Of a stretch of DNA of 52,815 nucleotides, positions 39,553 to 48,653 are shown in pieces (position 1 is the stretch's first letter; each line of letters opens with the position of its first letter). The stretch is from positions 1 to 52,815 of the forward strand of contig CAKSTF010000011.1 in the NCBI GenBank assembly GCA_934491515.1. Reading direction: 5' to 3'. The position numbers and the translations under genes are program-made. The DNA comes from an uncultured Eubacteriales bacterium. Lineage in GTDB: Bacteria; Bacillota; Clostridia; Oscillospirales; Acutalibacteraceae. The notes beneath the pieces are model-generated. The model searched no databases and was not told the DNA's origin. It worked only from the letters and a program-made list of their open reading frames with translations.

Positions 39553-41793
39553 AATTTTTTCCTCCGTTTTAATTTCTTCTTTTTCTGTTTTAATTTCAAA
39601 TTTTTTCATTTTAAAAAAGTTCAGCCGCAGCGCGTTTGAAACAACGCAAACGCTTGAAAGACTCATTGCAAGAGCGCCGAACATGGGGTTAAGTTCCAGC
39701 CCGAACGCAGGTATAAGCGCGCCTGCGGCAAGCGGAATGCCTATAATGTTATAAATAAACGCCCAAAACAGATTTTCCTTTATATTCTTTAACGTTTTTC
39801 TTCCCAAAGACAACGCGGCCGCAACGCCTGCAAGGCTGTTTTTCATAAGCACAACGTCGGCAGCCTCTACGGCAATATCCCTGCCGCCGCCTACGGCGAT
39901 ACCGATATCCGCAACGGTAAGCGCGGGGGCGTCGTTTATTCCGTCGCCTACCATTGCAACTTTACCGTCTTTTGAAAGTTTGCGCACCGCTTCCGCTTTG
40001 CCATCCGGCAGAACGCCTGCTATTATTTCGTCTATGCCGACCGTTTTACCTATGGCACGGGCGGTTTTTTCGTTATCGCCCGTAAGCATTACAACACGTA
40101 TTCCCATTCTTTTAAGTTCTTCAATAGCAAAGCGGCTGTCCTCTTTAACCGTGTCGGCAACCGCCGCAACGCCGAGCAATTTGCCGTTCTTGGTAAACAC
40201 AAGGGGCGTTTTTCCGCTTTCTGCCGCTTTTTCGGCAAATTCTTCGGTCTTTTCGTCAAGCGTTGTTATTTCTTTTGCCGCCTTTACGCTTCCGCCGAAA
40301 TATTCATTTCCGTTTTCACTGCCTTTAACACCGCGTCCGGAAATTTCCTCAAAGTTTTCTATTTCCACGGGTTTCACACCGAGGTTTTTCGCATATTCGC
40401 AGATTGCCAAAGACAAAGGATGTGAACTTTTTTCCTCAAGTCCCAAGGCCGCGGAAAGAAATTCGTCAGGTGTTTCGGAATATACATCGGTAACCTCCGG
40501 AACGCCTTTTGTTACAGTGCCTGTTTTATCAAGAATCGTAATTTTGATTTTGCCGCTTCCCTCAAGCGCCGCGGCGCTTTTATAAAGAACGCCGTATTTA
40601 GCACCTACGCCCGAACCTACCATTATGGCAACAGGTGTTGCAAGTCCCAAAGCGCACGGGCAGGAAATTACCAGCACCGATATTGCCCTTGCAAGCGCGA
40701 ATCCGGCGCCCTTGCCCACGGCAAGCCATATAATAAGCGTTACAAGCGCTATACCCATTACTATCGGCACAAACACGCCGGCAACCTTATCGGCAATGCG
40801 CGCTATGGGCGCTTTTGTGGCGGCGGTGTCGGTAACAGTTTGTATAATTTTGGAAAACGTGCTGTCCTTGCCTACCGCCTGCGCGCGGCACAAAAGATAT
40901 CCGTTTTTGTTGACCGTAGCGCTTATAACGGTACTGCCTACGGTTTTTTCCACGGGTATGCTTTCTCCCGTTACGGCGGATTCGTCAACTGCGCCGCCGC
41001 CCTCCGTTACAATACCGTCCGCCGGAACGGCGGAGCCTGCGCGCAGAACGAATATATCGCCTACGTTCAGTTCCTCTGCCGATATATTTACTTCCTTACC
41101 GTCCTTTAAAACAACGGCGGTTTTAGGCGCCATGCTTTTAAGGGATTTAATCGCGTCGGTAGACTTGCCCTTTGCGCGCGTTTCAAGCATTTTACCGAGC
41201 GTTATAAGGGTGAGTATCATTGCGGCGGATTCAAAATAAAGATGGTTCATTCCCTGCCACGTTCCGGCAAACATACGGATAACCACATAAAGGCTGTAAA
41301 AGAACGAAGCCGCAGCGCCCAGGGATACAAGCGTATCCATATTGGGCGCGCCGTGAATTACGCCCTTAAAGCCGTTTATAAAGAATTTTCGGTTTATTAT
41401 ACATACCGCAAGTGTGAGAATCAATTCTATGCAGCCCTTATATGCCGGATTATCGGCAAGCACCGCAGGCAGCGGTGCGCCGAACATGGACGCGAACATA
41501 GAAAAATATATAAGAACAAACAAAAGTGCAAGCGATATTATAAAGCGCCGTTTTATCACCTTAAACGCCTTATCGCCGCTGCCTGTTTGCGCTTTTTCGG
41601 CATCCTCTATCCCGTAGCCCGCAGCGATTACGGCAGCCCTTATATCGGCGTCTGCGGCGGTGCCGCCCACCGAAAGGTCGCCCGTAAGCAGGTTAACGCT
41701 TACGTCTTCTGCTCCCGTAACGCCGCACACCGCGCGCTCTACCATGGCGCTGCAGGCGGCGCAGCTCATTCCCGTAACTTTATATTTTTTCAT
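39352..41793 (-). CDS. copA: Copper-exporting P1B-type ATPase with N- and C-terminal HMA domains
   Basis: 813 residues. An N-terminal HMA domain has the metal site GMSCAACS. Eight membrane helices include the CPC motif (ISCPCALGLATPVA). The ATPase core has TGES (DESAVTGESIPVEK), DKTGT (ILDKTGTVTKG), SSHPLS, and GDGINDAPAL. After NALRLNFFKMKK the protein continues through a charged linker into a second HMA domain (residues about 748-813) with GMMCAHCEAHV, a CopZ-like chaperone that is normally a separate gene. It exports Cu(I). GAGAGGG precedes the ATG. No csoR/copY regulator is adjacent. Confidence 0.94.
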   Translation of the reverse strand: MKKYKVTGMSCAACSAMVERAVCGVTGAEDVSVNLLTGDLSVGGTAADADIRAAVIAAGYGIEDAEKAQTGSGDKAFKVIKRRFIISLALLFVLIYFSMFASMFGAPLPAVLADNPAYKGCIELILTLAVCIINRKFFINGFKGVIHGAPNMDTLVSLGAAASFFYSLYVVIRMFAGTWQGMNHLYFESAAMILTLITLGKMLETRAKGKSTDAIKSLKSMAPKTAVVLKDGKEVNISAEELNVGDIFVLRAGSAVPADGIVTEGGGAVDESAVTGESIPVEKTVGSTVISATVNKNGYLLCRAQAVGKDSTFSKIIQTVTDTAATKAPIARIADKVAGVFVPIVMGIALVTLIIWLAVGKGAGFALARAISVLVISCPCALGLATPVAIMVGSGVGAKYGVLYKSAAALEGSGKIKITILDKTGTVTKGVPEVTDVYSETPDEFLSAALGLEEKSSHPLSLAICEYAKNLGVKPVEIENFEEISGRGVKGSENGNEYFGGSVKAAKEITTLDEKTEEFAEKAAESGKTPLVFTKNGKLLGVAAVADTVKEDSRFAIEELKRMGIRVVMLTGDNEKTARAIGKTVGIDEIIAGVLPDGKAEAVRKLSKDGKVAMVGDGINDAPALTVADIGIAVGGGRDIAVEAADVVLMKNSLAGVAAALSLGRKTLKNIKENLFWAFIYNIIGIPLAAGALIPAFGLELNPMFGALAMSLSSVCVVSNALRLNFFKMKKFEIKTEKEEIKTEEKIMEKTLKVEGMMCAHCEAHVKQALEAINGVVSAVADHNNGEVKVTLNRDVDDAELKAAIEKAGYKAL

Positions 41794-41815
41794 ACTTAAC
41801 CCTCTCTAAACTGAA

Positions 41816-41839
41816 AACAGCCCACTTTCGCGGGCTGTT
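41816..41839 (-). terminator. Hairpin between the U32 gene and copA
   Basis: Minus-strand stem AACAGCCC/GGGCTGTT with an 8-base loop, directly after the U32 stop codon and about 20 bases before copA. The T-run is short (TTTT), so read-through into copA is plausible. Confidence 0.6.
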
Positions 41840-41841
41840 GC

Positions 41842-43065
41842 TTAAATTTTCATACGCAGCATTGAGCCCGCTTTTATCTCCCTTTTAAAGGGAATTTTAA
41901 TTATTGTCATCGGCTTGTTAGCCACTGCTAACTCCGCATTGTTTTCGTCAAGCATTCCGTCGGTGGACACCGAAAACGGACTGCTTCCCGCTTCAAGACA
42001 GTCAAGAACCTGTCCTTTTAAAAACTTGTTTTTAAGCACCGCAATAACACATCCGTCGCTGTACCCCGTTACGGTCGCCGCAACCGCATAATCCCTTATA
42101 TATCCCGAATTTTCATAGGTTTGCGAATTCTGCGGCTGCCCGAAATAAAAACCTGTTGAATAGGTGCGGTGGCTGATTTTGTTAAGTTCCTCAAGTACCC
42201 ATTCGGGCAATTTCCAATCGCCGCCGCATTTTAAACTGTCAAGCGCGGCGCGGTAGGCATTGGCGGTAACCGCCACATAGTATTCCGATTTTGCCCTGCC
42301 TTCTATTTTTATACTGTCCACGCCCGCAGCCGTCATTTTATCAAGATAAGGCGCCATACAAAGGTCGTTCGCATTAAGAATATAGGTTCCCTTTTCGGTT
42401 TCGGTTATATCGAAATACTGCCCCGGACGTTTTTCTTCCATTAAGGAATAACTCCATCGGCAGGGTTGTGCGCAGTCGCCGCGGTTGGCGTCGCGTCCTG
42501 TCATATAACTTGAAAGCAGACACCTTGCCGAAAAGGACACACACATAGCGCCGTGAGCAAAAGCCTCTATTTCAAGTTCGGGCGGCGTGTTACATCGGAT
42601 TTTTTCGATTTCCGCAAGCGAGAGTTCGCGTGCCAAAACAATCCTTGAAGCGCCCATTTCATAAAACGCCTTTGCGGTTTCGGAATTAACGATTCCCGAT
42701 TGCACCGAAACGTGCAATTGCACATCCGGCGCATACCGCTTTACAAGGTTTATTGTTCCCAGGTCGGAAGCAATTATTGCGTCCGCGCCGGCGCGGTTTA
42801 TAAATGTTAAAAATTCAGGCAGCCGCGCGATTTCATCCTCATGCGGAATCGTATTGCAGGTCACGTGAACCTTAACGCCGTTTTTGTGGGCGTAATCTAT
42901 TCCTTCAAGCAGTGCAGTCTCGTCAAAATTTGCCGAAGCCGTGCGCATACCGAACTCGCGCCCTGCAAGATACACGGCGTCCGCACCGAAATCCACCGCG
43001 GTTTTAAGCCGTATAAGGTCGCCTGCCGGACACAACAGTTCCGGAATCTTATTATCAGTCTTCAT
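41842..43065 (-). CDS. U32 family protein, probable tRNA hydroxylation protein TrhP-like
   Basis: 407 residues. It starts PELLCPAGDLIRLKTAVDFGADAVYLAG, the U32 signature, and has the cluster-type cysteines in FAHGAMCVSFSARCLLSSYM and GDCAQPCRWSY, then IEGRAKSEYYV. These YegQ/YrrN/YrrO-like proteins, once called peptidases, are required for 5-hydroxyuridine formation at tRNA position 34 or for rRNA hydroxylation; which of these applies is not shown. The start overlaps mltG by 11 bases. It is the last gene of the thyX operon. Confidence 0.85.
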   Translation of the reverse strand: MKTDNKIPELLCPAGDLIRLKTAVDFGADAVYLAGREFGMRTASANFDETALLEGIDYAHKNGVKVHVTCNTIPHEDEIARLPEFLTFINRAGADAIIASDLGTINLVKRYAPDVQLHVSVQSGIVNSETAKAFYEMGASRIVLARELSLAEIEKIRCNTPPELEIEAFAHGAMCVSFSARCLLSSYMTGRDANRGDCAQPCRWSYSLMEEKRPGQYFDITETEKGTYILNANDLCMAPYLDKMTAAGVDSIKIEGRAKSEYYVAVTANAYRAALDSLKCGGDWKLPEWVLEELNKISHRTYSTGFYFGQPQNSQTYENSGYIRDYAVAATVTGYSDGCVIAVLKNKFLKGQVLDCLEAGSSPFSVSTDGMLDENNAELAVANKPMTIIKIPFKREIKAGSMLRMKI

Positions 43066-44260
43066 ATATCCAGTTATTCTCCGCCTGAAGTTTCGCTATT
43101 ATCTGATTATGTTCTTTAAGCGTTTTCCTGTAATAGAAATTCATTGATTTATCGGTAACGAAATAATAATAGTGATTATCCCGATCGGGAGCATTTGCCG
43201 CCTTTATCGCCTTTATGCTGGGCGCGCAAAGCGGTCCCGGGGGCAACCCCTCGCAGGTGTAGGTATCGTATCTTCCGTCGCCGTGGGGGTACTTTCTTGT
43301 GGGCGAAGAACCAAGCGTTGAAAACTCGTCGCTTTCAAGACGGTTATAGAATACCGCCGCAACGCCTGCCATCTGGTCGGGTGAGCCGCCTGCTTCAAGT
43401 TCCACTATGGAAGCCATAGTCATTACCTGGTGAAAAGTGTAATTTTTATAAAGATTCTTTCTTATTTCGGCGGTTTTTTCTTCAAGGGTGCGAAGCATGG
43501 TATCTACCGCAAGGTATGCGCCCTCTTTGGAATCTTCGCAGGCATAGAAGTTGTATGTATCGGGGAAAAGGTAACCTTCAAGCCTGTAATACACAGATTT
43601 TTCGGGTATATCCTTTATAAAGTCATAGTTAAACTCGCCGTTCTGAACAGCGTCTATAAAATCTGCTTTTTCGCATATACCGTTTTCTTCAAGCGTTTCC
43701 GCCATATCGTCTATGCTCGACATTTCCTTAATGGTAACGGTCTTTGATTCGGCTACCGCGCCCTCTGTCATAAGCATTTGCGCAATACTCTCATAGCCGA
43801 GTTCGCTGTTAAAGGTATAGACGCCGTACTTATATTTTGAATCGTAATGCTTAAGTTTTGAATAAAGCCTGAAAAGCAAGGGCATTTTAACAGCGCCCGT
43901 ATCGTTTAATTTTTCGGCGATAACAGCCGTAGACGCGCCCGAAGGTATTTCCATAACGCAGTCCTTTCCCCTGCCGAAACCTATTCCGAGGTAATCCGCG
44001 CCCGTAAAGATAATAATAAACGCCGCCGCAAGAGAAATTGCGATTATAACAAGCACGGTAACAAGGCTTTTAAGCGTTCCCGAAGAACCTTTTTTGGCCT
44101 TTTTACCGCCCTTTTGCCTTTTAGTACCTGCGTTTTTTTTGGAAACCGGCGCACTGCTTTCGGCAGCGTTTTCCGCGCCCTGCGGCAATTCTTCCGCCTT
44201 TTCCTGCTGTATATTTTCCGTATTAACGGTAAAACCGTTTTCAAATTTGTTGTCTTCCAT
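43055..44260 (-). CDS. mltG: Endolytic transglycosylase MltG (YceG-like)
   Basis: 401 residues. A charged cytoplasmic tail of about 62 residues rich in Lys, Glu and Ala is followed by one membrane helix (LVTVLVIIAISLAAAFIIIF), a LysM-like stretch, and the YceG domain with the catalytic Glu in MASIVELEAGG, FYNRLESDEF, and the closing GLPPGPLCAPSIKAIKAA. It cuts nascent glycan strands at the membrane and so sets strand length. GGAGGG precedes the ATG. Confidence 0.94.
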   Translation of the reverse strand: MEDNKFENGFTVNTENIQQEKAEELPQGAENAAESSAPVSKKNAGTKRQKGGKKAKKGSSGTLKSLVTVLVIIAISLAAAFIIIFTGADYLGIGFGRGKDCVMEIPSGASTAVIAEKLNDTGAVKMPLLFRLYSKLKHYDSKYKYGVYTFNSELGYESIAQMLMTEGAVAESKTVTIKEMSSIDDMAETLEENGICEKADFIDAVQNGEFNYDFIKDIPEKSVYYRLEGYLFPDTYNFYACEDSKEGAYLAVDTMLRTLEEKTAEIRKNLYKNYTFHQVMTMASIVELEAGGSPDQMAGVAAVFYNRLESDEFSTLGSSPTRKYPHGDGRYDTYTCEGLPPGPLCAPSIKAIKAANAPDRDNHYYYFVTDKSMNFYYRKTLKEHNQIIAKLQAENNWIYED

Positions 44261-44290
44261 ATTCCCTCCGTTGTTTTTTAAACTTTCGGT

Positions 44291-44830
44291 TTAAAAACAC
44301 ATCTGTTCGCGTATTGCAAGGGCAGTTGTGCTGTCCTTTAACGTTTCAAGTATCAAAAATCCGAACTCCGCCGCCGCACCGGGACCTTTTGCGGTTATGA
44401 AGTTTCCGCTTTTAACGCACTTGCCGTCGTACACTTTTTTGCAGTTAAGTTTTTCTTCAAGCCCCGGATAGCACACCGCCGTGTGTTCGCAAAGCAGGTT
44501 TTTGCGGCCTAAAATCGCAGGTGCCGCGCAAATGGCGCATATATATCTGCCGTCGCTTACCGCTTTGTCTATACAAAACTGAACGGCATCCGAATTTTTA
44601 AGGTTGCGCGTGCCGGGCATACCGCCCGGAAGAAGCAGCGCATACTCGCCCGAAAGGTCGATTTCCTGCGGCATAATATCCGCCGTAACCGCAATTCCGT
44701 GCGCGCCCGTTACCGTTTTACCGGTAACGCCCACTGTTTTTACATCAACGCCGCCGCGGATTAAAATATCTGCCGGAGTGATTGCCTCGCTCTCCTCAAA
44801 GCCGTCAGCCAAAAAAACATATACAGTCAT
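44291..44830 (-). CDS. DJ-1/PfpI family protein
   Basis: 179 residues. The family landmarks are the Glu in LADGFEESEAITPADIL, the oxidisable Cys at the nucleophile elbow in YICAICAAPAILG, and LLLPGGMPGTRNL. Members close to YajL/ThiJ act as stress-response proteins, chaperones or deglycase-like enzymes; the activity is debated and not resolved here. Start shares one base with the tmk stop codon. Confidence 0.9.
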   Translation of the reverse strand: MTVYVFLADGFEESEAITPADILIRGGVDVKTVGVTGKTVTGAHGIAVTADIMPQEIDLSGEYALLLPGGMPGTRNLKNSDAVQFCIDKAVSDGRYICAICAAPAILGRKNLLCEHTAVCYPGLEEKLNCKKVYDGKCVKSGNFITAKGPGAAAEFGFLILETLKDSTTALAIREQMCF

Positions 44831-45492
44831 TATATCACCTCAAGTGCCGCTTTTAAAACATCGTTGCCTATGTCCTCTATAGTGCGCGGTGCGCCGCCCT
44901 CGGCGCAGGAAATAATCTTAAATCCGGAGTATTCCGCAACAAATCTTGCGGCGCGGCGGCAGTTATTAAGGTACTGCACGTCGCTTTCGTGAATATCCTT
45001 TTGCCCTTCGTCCCCACCGTAACGGAAAGTAAGCAGTTTCTGTGATACCTCCACCGGCATATCAAGAAAAATCACAAGATCGGGCGCGGGGATTCCCACT
45101 TTTTTATATTCAAGGTCGTAAAGCCAGTCAACAAAGTTTTTCCACTCATTCTCGGGCATTTTGCACGTTTGATGAATGGCGTTTGAAGTTGTGTATCTTC
45201 CCGATACCACAATGCCGCCCTCGGAATAGAATTTTCCCCACCCCGTTTTATAGGAAGCGAACCTGTCAACCGCAAAAAACAGTGACGAAGTATAGGGGTT
45301 GACGTCCGACGGGTGAGAACCGAATTTACCGCCGAGATACATTTTTACAAGCGCGCTTGAATCGCTTGAATAATCGGGAAAAGAAACTTCTTTGAATTTT
45401 TTGCCCGTTTTTTCAAGATTTTTGCAAAGCAGGTCAAGCTGCGTGGACTTTCCCGATCCGTCAAGACCCTCGATAACTATAAGTTTACCCAT
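44830..45492 (-). CDS. tmk: Thymidylate kinase
   Basis: 220 residues. Walker A is IVIEGLDGSGKST; SFPDYSSDSSALVKMYLGG supplies the substrate-binding region, VVSGRYTTSNAIHQ the DRY-like motif (here GRY), and DLVIFLDMPVEVS the core strand. It phosphorylates dTMP to dTDP. This version belongs to the somewhat longer clostridial type. It overlaps thyX by 8 bases, putting dTMP synthesis and phosphorylation on one transcript. The ATG at 45492 follows AAGGA by 10 bases. Confidence 0.93.
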   Translation of the reverse strand: MGKLIVIEGLDGSGKSTQLDLLCKNLEKTGKKFKEVSFPDYSSDSSALVKMYLGGKFGSHPSDVNPYTSSLFFAVDRFASYKTGWGKFYSEGGIVVSGRYTTSNAIHQTCKMPENEWKNFVDWLYDLEYKKVGIPAPDLVIFLDMPVEVSQKLLTFRYGGDEGQKDIHESDVQYLNNCRRAARFVAEYSGFKIISCAEGGAPRTIEDIGNDVLKAALEVI

Positions 45493-46258
45493 TGTTTTTA
45501 AGTTCCTTGTAAAATTCACGCATTTCCGCCGCCTTACCGCAGGACATACTGCCCTCGGGGCAGGCACCTTTAACACAGGACGGACCGGCGTTTTTGAAAA
45601 GTTCCGGCGCTACGCCGGAAACAAGCGCAAGCATCTGATTTGCCACTTCGCGTATCTCCCACTGGGCGCGCGTGCAGCAGCGCAGATTAAAGAAATTCAT
45701 AAGCGACCGTGCGTTCATGGTGACAACCATTTTTGTCTCACAGGCGTTGGGAAGCACGAAACGGGCGTCCTCAATAGCCTTTTTCTGCGCCATACGCGCA
45801 GCGGTTTTTTCATCTTTACCCTCCGCCAAAAAGGCTTTTTTATGCTTTTCTTTAAGTATTTCCGAAATTCTGTCGTAGGTTCTCTGATCCTCCGCCATGG
45901 ATTCTTTATAAAGACTGAGCGCTTCGGGGTCGGCTGCTATTTCGGGCGGAATAACATACTCAAAGCCGCCCTCGGAAACATAGCGCTGGCTTTTCACCGA
46001 GTAGGAAGCGATACGGTGACGCGTTATCTGCGCCAGAAAAGAACGCGACACACCTTCTATACCGAAAGTAAAGGAAACGTGTTCAACAGGGCTTGCATGT
46101 CCTAAAGAAGCAAGCATTTCAACGAACGATTTTGCCTTTTCGTCGGTAAGACCGTCCCGAAGGTCTTCAATATTTGAAGAACTGTAACAAAGTTTCGCGG
46201 CTGAAGCCACGGTTTTTTCGGGATCGGGCGTATAGGTCAACAAAGTTACTTTAGGCAT
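45485..46258 (-). CDS. thyX: Flavin-dependent thymidylate synthase
   Basis: 257 residues. The ThyX motif RHRxxSxxxxSxR is seen as ITRHRIASYSVKSQRY, with LGHASPVEHVSFTFGIEG before it and RSLMNFFNLRCCTRAQWEIR near the C-terminus. It methylates dUMP using methylene-THF and FADH2, replacing ThyA. The C-terminus carries extra cysteines (CVKGACPEGSMSCGK). ATG 46258 follows GGGGGA by 7-8 bases. A good promoter lies 30 bases upstream. Confidence 0.95.
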   Translation of the reverse strand: MPKVTLLTYTPDPEKTVASAAKLCYSSSNIEDLRDGLTDEKAKSFVEMLASLGHASPVEHVSFTFGIEGVSRSFLAQITRHRIASYSVKSQRYVSEGGFEYVIPPEIAADPEALSLYKESMAEDQRTYDRISEILKEKHKKAFLAEGKDEKTAARMAQKKAIEDARFVLPNACETKMVVTMNARSLMNFFNLRCCTRAQWEIREVANQMLALVSGVAPELFKNAGPSCVKGACPEGSMSCGKAAEMREFYKELKNNG

Positions 46259-46288
46259 AAGAGTATCCCCCTTTTTATAATCCATTTA

Positions 46289-46317
46289 ATTATACCAAAA
46301 ACGCTGTCGAATATCAA
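46289..46317 (-). promoter_or_regulatory. Promoter of the thyX operon
   Basis: TTGATA (46317-46312), 17-base spacer, TATAAT (46294-46289) on the minus strand. A plus-strand TATAAT for prs lies at 46445-46450, with a very AT-rich stretch between that holds no other feature I can see. Confidence 0.78.
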
Positions 46318-46480
46318 TGAATTTTTACGGTTTAAAAAATTACGAAATAAATATTTTTCCAATCGGTATATTCTACAAAATTTTTACTCTAAAATCTGTA
46401 ATATTTTCTGTATCTACCCCCTTTTTAATTTTAAAAAAATATGTTATAATCGGTAAAGAAAAAATGCAAAGGGGTATTTT

Positions 46481-47614
46481 ATGTCGGAAATTGATTTTAA
46501 ACACACTCCATACGGCGACCTTGCCATAGTGAGCATGCGCGGCTGCGAGGAACTTTCCTCGAAGGTGGACTACTACCTTAAACAGTGGCGCAACGTTGAA
46601 GAGGACAAGTCCTTCGTTGTAAGCACAAACTGTCCCCGTTTCGGAACGGGCGAGGGCAAAGCCGTTCTTAATCACACGGCGCGTGGCCTTGACGCTTTCA
46701 TAATCTGCGATTGTTTTAATTACAGCGTTGAATACAAAATGTACGGCAGAACCGTGCCGATGAGTCCCGACGACCATTTTCAGGACCTTAAACGCGTTAT
46801 TGCCGCTTTCGGCGGAAAGGCGCGAAGAATCACTGTTATAATGCCTATGCTTTACGAGGGCAGACAGCACAGAAGAACCGCGAGAGAATCCATGGACTGC
46901 GCTATGGCGCTTCAGGAACTTGTGGCGATGGGCGTTAAAAACATAATTACGTTCGATGCACACGATCCGCGCGTAAACAACGCGATTCCGCTTGACGGTT
47001 TTGATAACGTTCAGGCAGCCTACCAGATGATAAAGGCACTTCTTAAAAACGTTCCCGACATTAAACTTGACAGAGAACACACCATGATAGTTTCTCCCGA
47101 CGAGGGCGGCATGGGCAGATGCATATACTATTCCTCCGTTTTGGGACTTGACCTCGGTATGTTCTACAAGCGCAGAAATTACTCCGTTATAGTAAACGGC
47201 AGAAACCCCATTGAAGCGCACGAATTTTTGGGCAACGATATTTTGGGCAAAGATCTTATAATCGTTGACGATATGATTTCCAGCGGCGATTCCATGCTTG
47301 ATATTGCCGCAAAACTTAAAGAATGGGGCGCCGGCCGCATATTTATGTTCTCTACTTTCGGCCTTTTTGTAGAGGGTCTTGAAAAGTTTGACGAATATTA
47401 CGAAAAAGGCTATATAAACAAAGTATTTACAACCAATCTTGTTTACCAAACGCCGGAACTTTTATCGCGCGAATGGTATTGCAGCGTTAACATGGCAAAA
47501 TACATGGCACTGCTTGTGGATACCCTTAACAACGATAATTCGATAAGCAAACTGCTTGACCCCGTTGACAGAATAAAGAAAAAGGTTGCGGAATACGAGC
47601 ACAACTGGAAATAA
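46481..47614 (+). CDS. prs: Ribose-phosphate pyrophosphokinase
   Basis: 377 residues, longer than the usual about 315, with extra N- and C-terminal sequence as in a clostridial subgroup. It makes PRPP from ribose-5-phosphate and ATP. Motifs are TVIMPMLYEGRQHRR (flexible catalytic loop region), TFDAHDPRVNNAIP (metal-binding His), and the PRPP-binding loop LIIVDDMISSGDSMLD. AAAGGGG lies 8 bases before the ATG. It is followed by a strong terminator. Confidence 0.94.
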   Translation: MSEIDFKHTPYGDLAIVSMRGCEELSSKVDYYLKQWRNVEEDKSFVVSTNCPRFGTGEGKAVLNHTARGLDAFIICDCFNYSVEYKMYGRTVPMSPDDHFQDLKRVIAAFGGKARRITVIMPMLYEGRQHRRTARESMDCAMALQELVAMGVKNIITFDAHDPRVNNAIPLDGFDNVQAAYQMIKALLKNVPDIKLDREHTMIVSPDEGGMGRCIYYSSVLGLDLGMFYKRRNYSVIVNGRNPIEAHEFLGNDILGKDLIIVDDMISSGDSMLDIAAKLKEWGAGRIFMFSTFGLFVEGLEKFDEYYEKGYINKVFTTNLVYQTPELLSREWYCSVNMAKYMALLVDTLNNDNSISKLLDPVDRIKKKVAEYEHNWK

Positions 47615-47628
47615 GCAATAAATTTTTA

Positions 47629-47660
47629 AACCCGAATTTGCTTTGCTGCAAATTCGGGTT
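47629..47660 (+). terminator. Terminator after prs
   Basis: 12-13 bp stem AACCCGAATTTGC/GCAAATTCGGGTT followed by ATTTTTTT, 15 bases after the prs stop codon. Confidence 0.92.
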
Positions 47661-47690
47661 ATTTTTTTGCTTTTTGCAAACAATGTTATT

Positions 47691-48515
47691 ATGAACACAA
47701 GAACCGATCTTATAAGCGAACTAAAAAGCGGTTTTCCGGAAATTTCGGGAACCGAAACAAAAACAAAAATAATAGGAAATGCCGAACTTTGCACTACCGA
47801 AATAACAACGGAAAGCGCTGCCGAAAAACTGCAAAAACCCAAGGGGAAATACTGCACCGTAAGTTTTGAACGCCTTGACCGCATACCGGACACAAAGGAT
47901 ATTGTATCCGCGCTTATTGCCGCACTGCGCGAACTTGTAGGAGATCCGCCCGAAAGCACGCTGATTGTAGGACTCGGCAACACGGACATAACACCCGACG
48001 CTCTCGGTCCCTTTGTTGCCGATTCGGTGATAGCAACGCGGCATTTAAGCCGTAATCTGCGGCACACCCTGGGACTTGACGGGCTTAAAACCGTATCCTG
48101 CCTTATACCCGGAGTGCTCGGAAAAACGGGAATAGAGTCGCAGGACATTGTATCTGCCGCCGCTGCCGAGACAAAGCCCGAACTTATAATAGCGATAGAC
48201 GCCCTTGCCGCGCGCGACCCCGAAAGGCTTTGCTCTACAATACAACTTTCAAATACGGGAATAACCCCGGGGTCGGGCGTCAACAATGCAAGAAAAGAAC
48301 TTTCAAAGGAAAAACTGCACATTCCGGTAGTGGCAATAGGTATGCCCACCGTTACCGATGCCGGCAGCCGCAGCACGGATAACCGTGCCGATATGATGGT
48401 AACACCCAAGGAAATAGACCTTTTGATTAAAAAAGGCAGTGAAGTTATAGCAAAAGCGCTTAATATGTTTCTGCAGCCGTCTTTAGACGAGGAGACCATA
48501 GAAAGCATAACCTGA
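47691..48515 (+). CDS. gpr: Spore protease GPR (germination endopeptidase)
   Basis: 274 residues, somewhat shorter than the Bacillus enzyme. It degrades small acid-soluble spore proteins at germination. Aspartate motifs of the A25 family are visible in LGNTDITPDALGP and AIDALAARD. SNTGITPGSGVNNARKELS, IGMPTVTD and MVTPKEID are also typical. Start is ATG 47691, which has no ribosome site and lies only 30 bases after the prs terminator. A forespore promoter may therefore start very close to the ATG. The gpr-spoIIP order is conserved in spore formers. Confidence 0.92.
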   Translation: MNTRTDLISELKSGFPEISGTETKTKIIGNAELCTTEITTESAAEKLQKPKGKYCTVSFERLDRIPDTKDIVSALIAALRELVGDPPESTLIVGLGNTDITPDALGPFVADSVIATRHLSRNLRHTLGLDGLKTVSCLIPGVLGKTGIESQDIVSAAAAETKPELIIAIDALAARDPERLCSTIQLSNTGITPGSGVNNARKELSKEKLHIPVVAIGMPTVTDAGSRSTDNRADMMVTPKEIDLLIKKGSEVIAKALNMFLQPSLDEETIESIT

Positions 48516-48653
48516 AAACTCACATACCGGCAGGGCATAAAAAACCGCCATAGCGAATATTATTTTTTAGTGCGACCGGACAAAACAAAGAGGATAAACC
48601 GATATTTTGTCAGGGCAAAATTTTCGCACCATGTTATTTTAGGCGGTGACGGC

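Noticed and set aside
44275..44298. AT-only hairpin TTTTTAAAC/GTTTAAAAA between DJ-1 and mltG genes
   Set aside because: Contains almost no GC pairs and lies before the downstream side of mltG's start; too weak to call a terminator.
46373..47449. 358-codon minus-strand frame opposite prs
   Set aside because: Fully antisense to a conserved enzyme gene; no ribosome site and low-complexity content.
47462..48538. 358-codon minus-strand frame opposite gpr
   Set aside because: Antisense to gpr; Ser-rich shadow sequence without a start signal.
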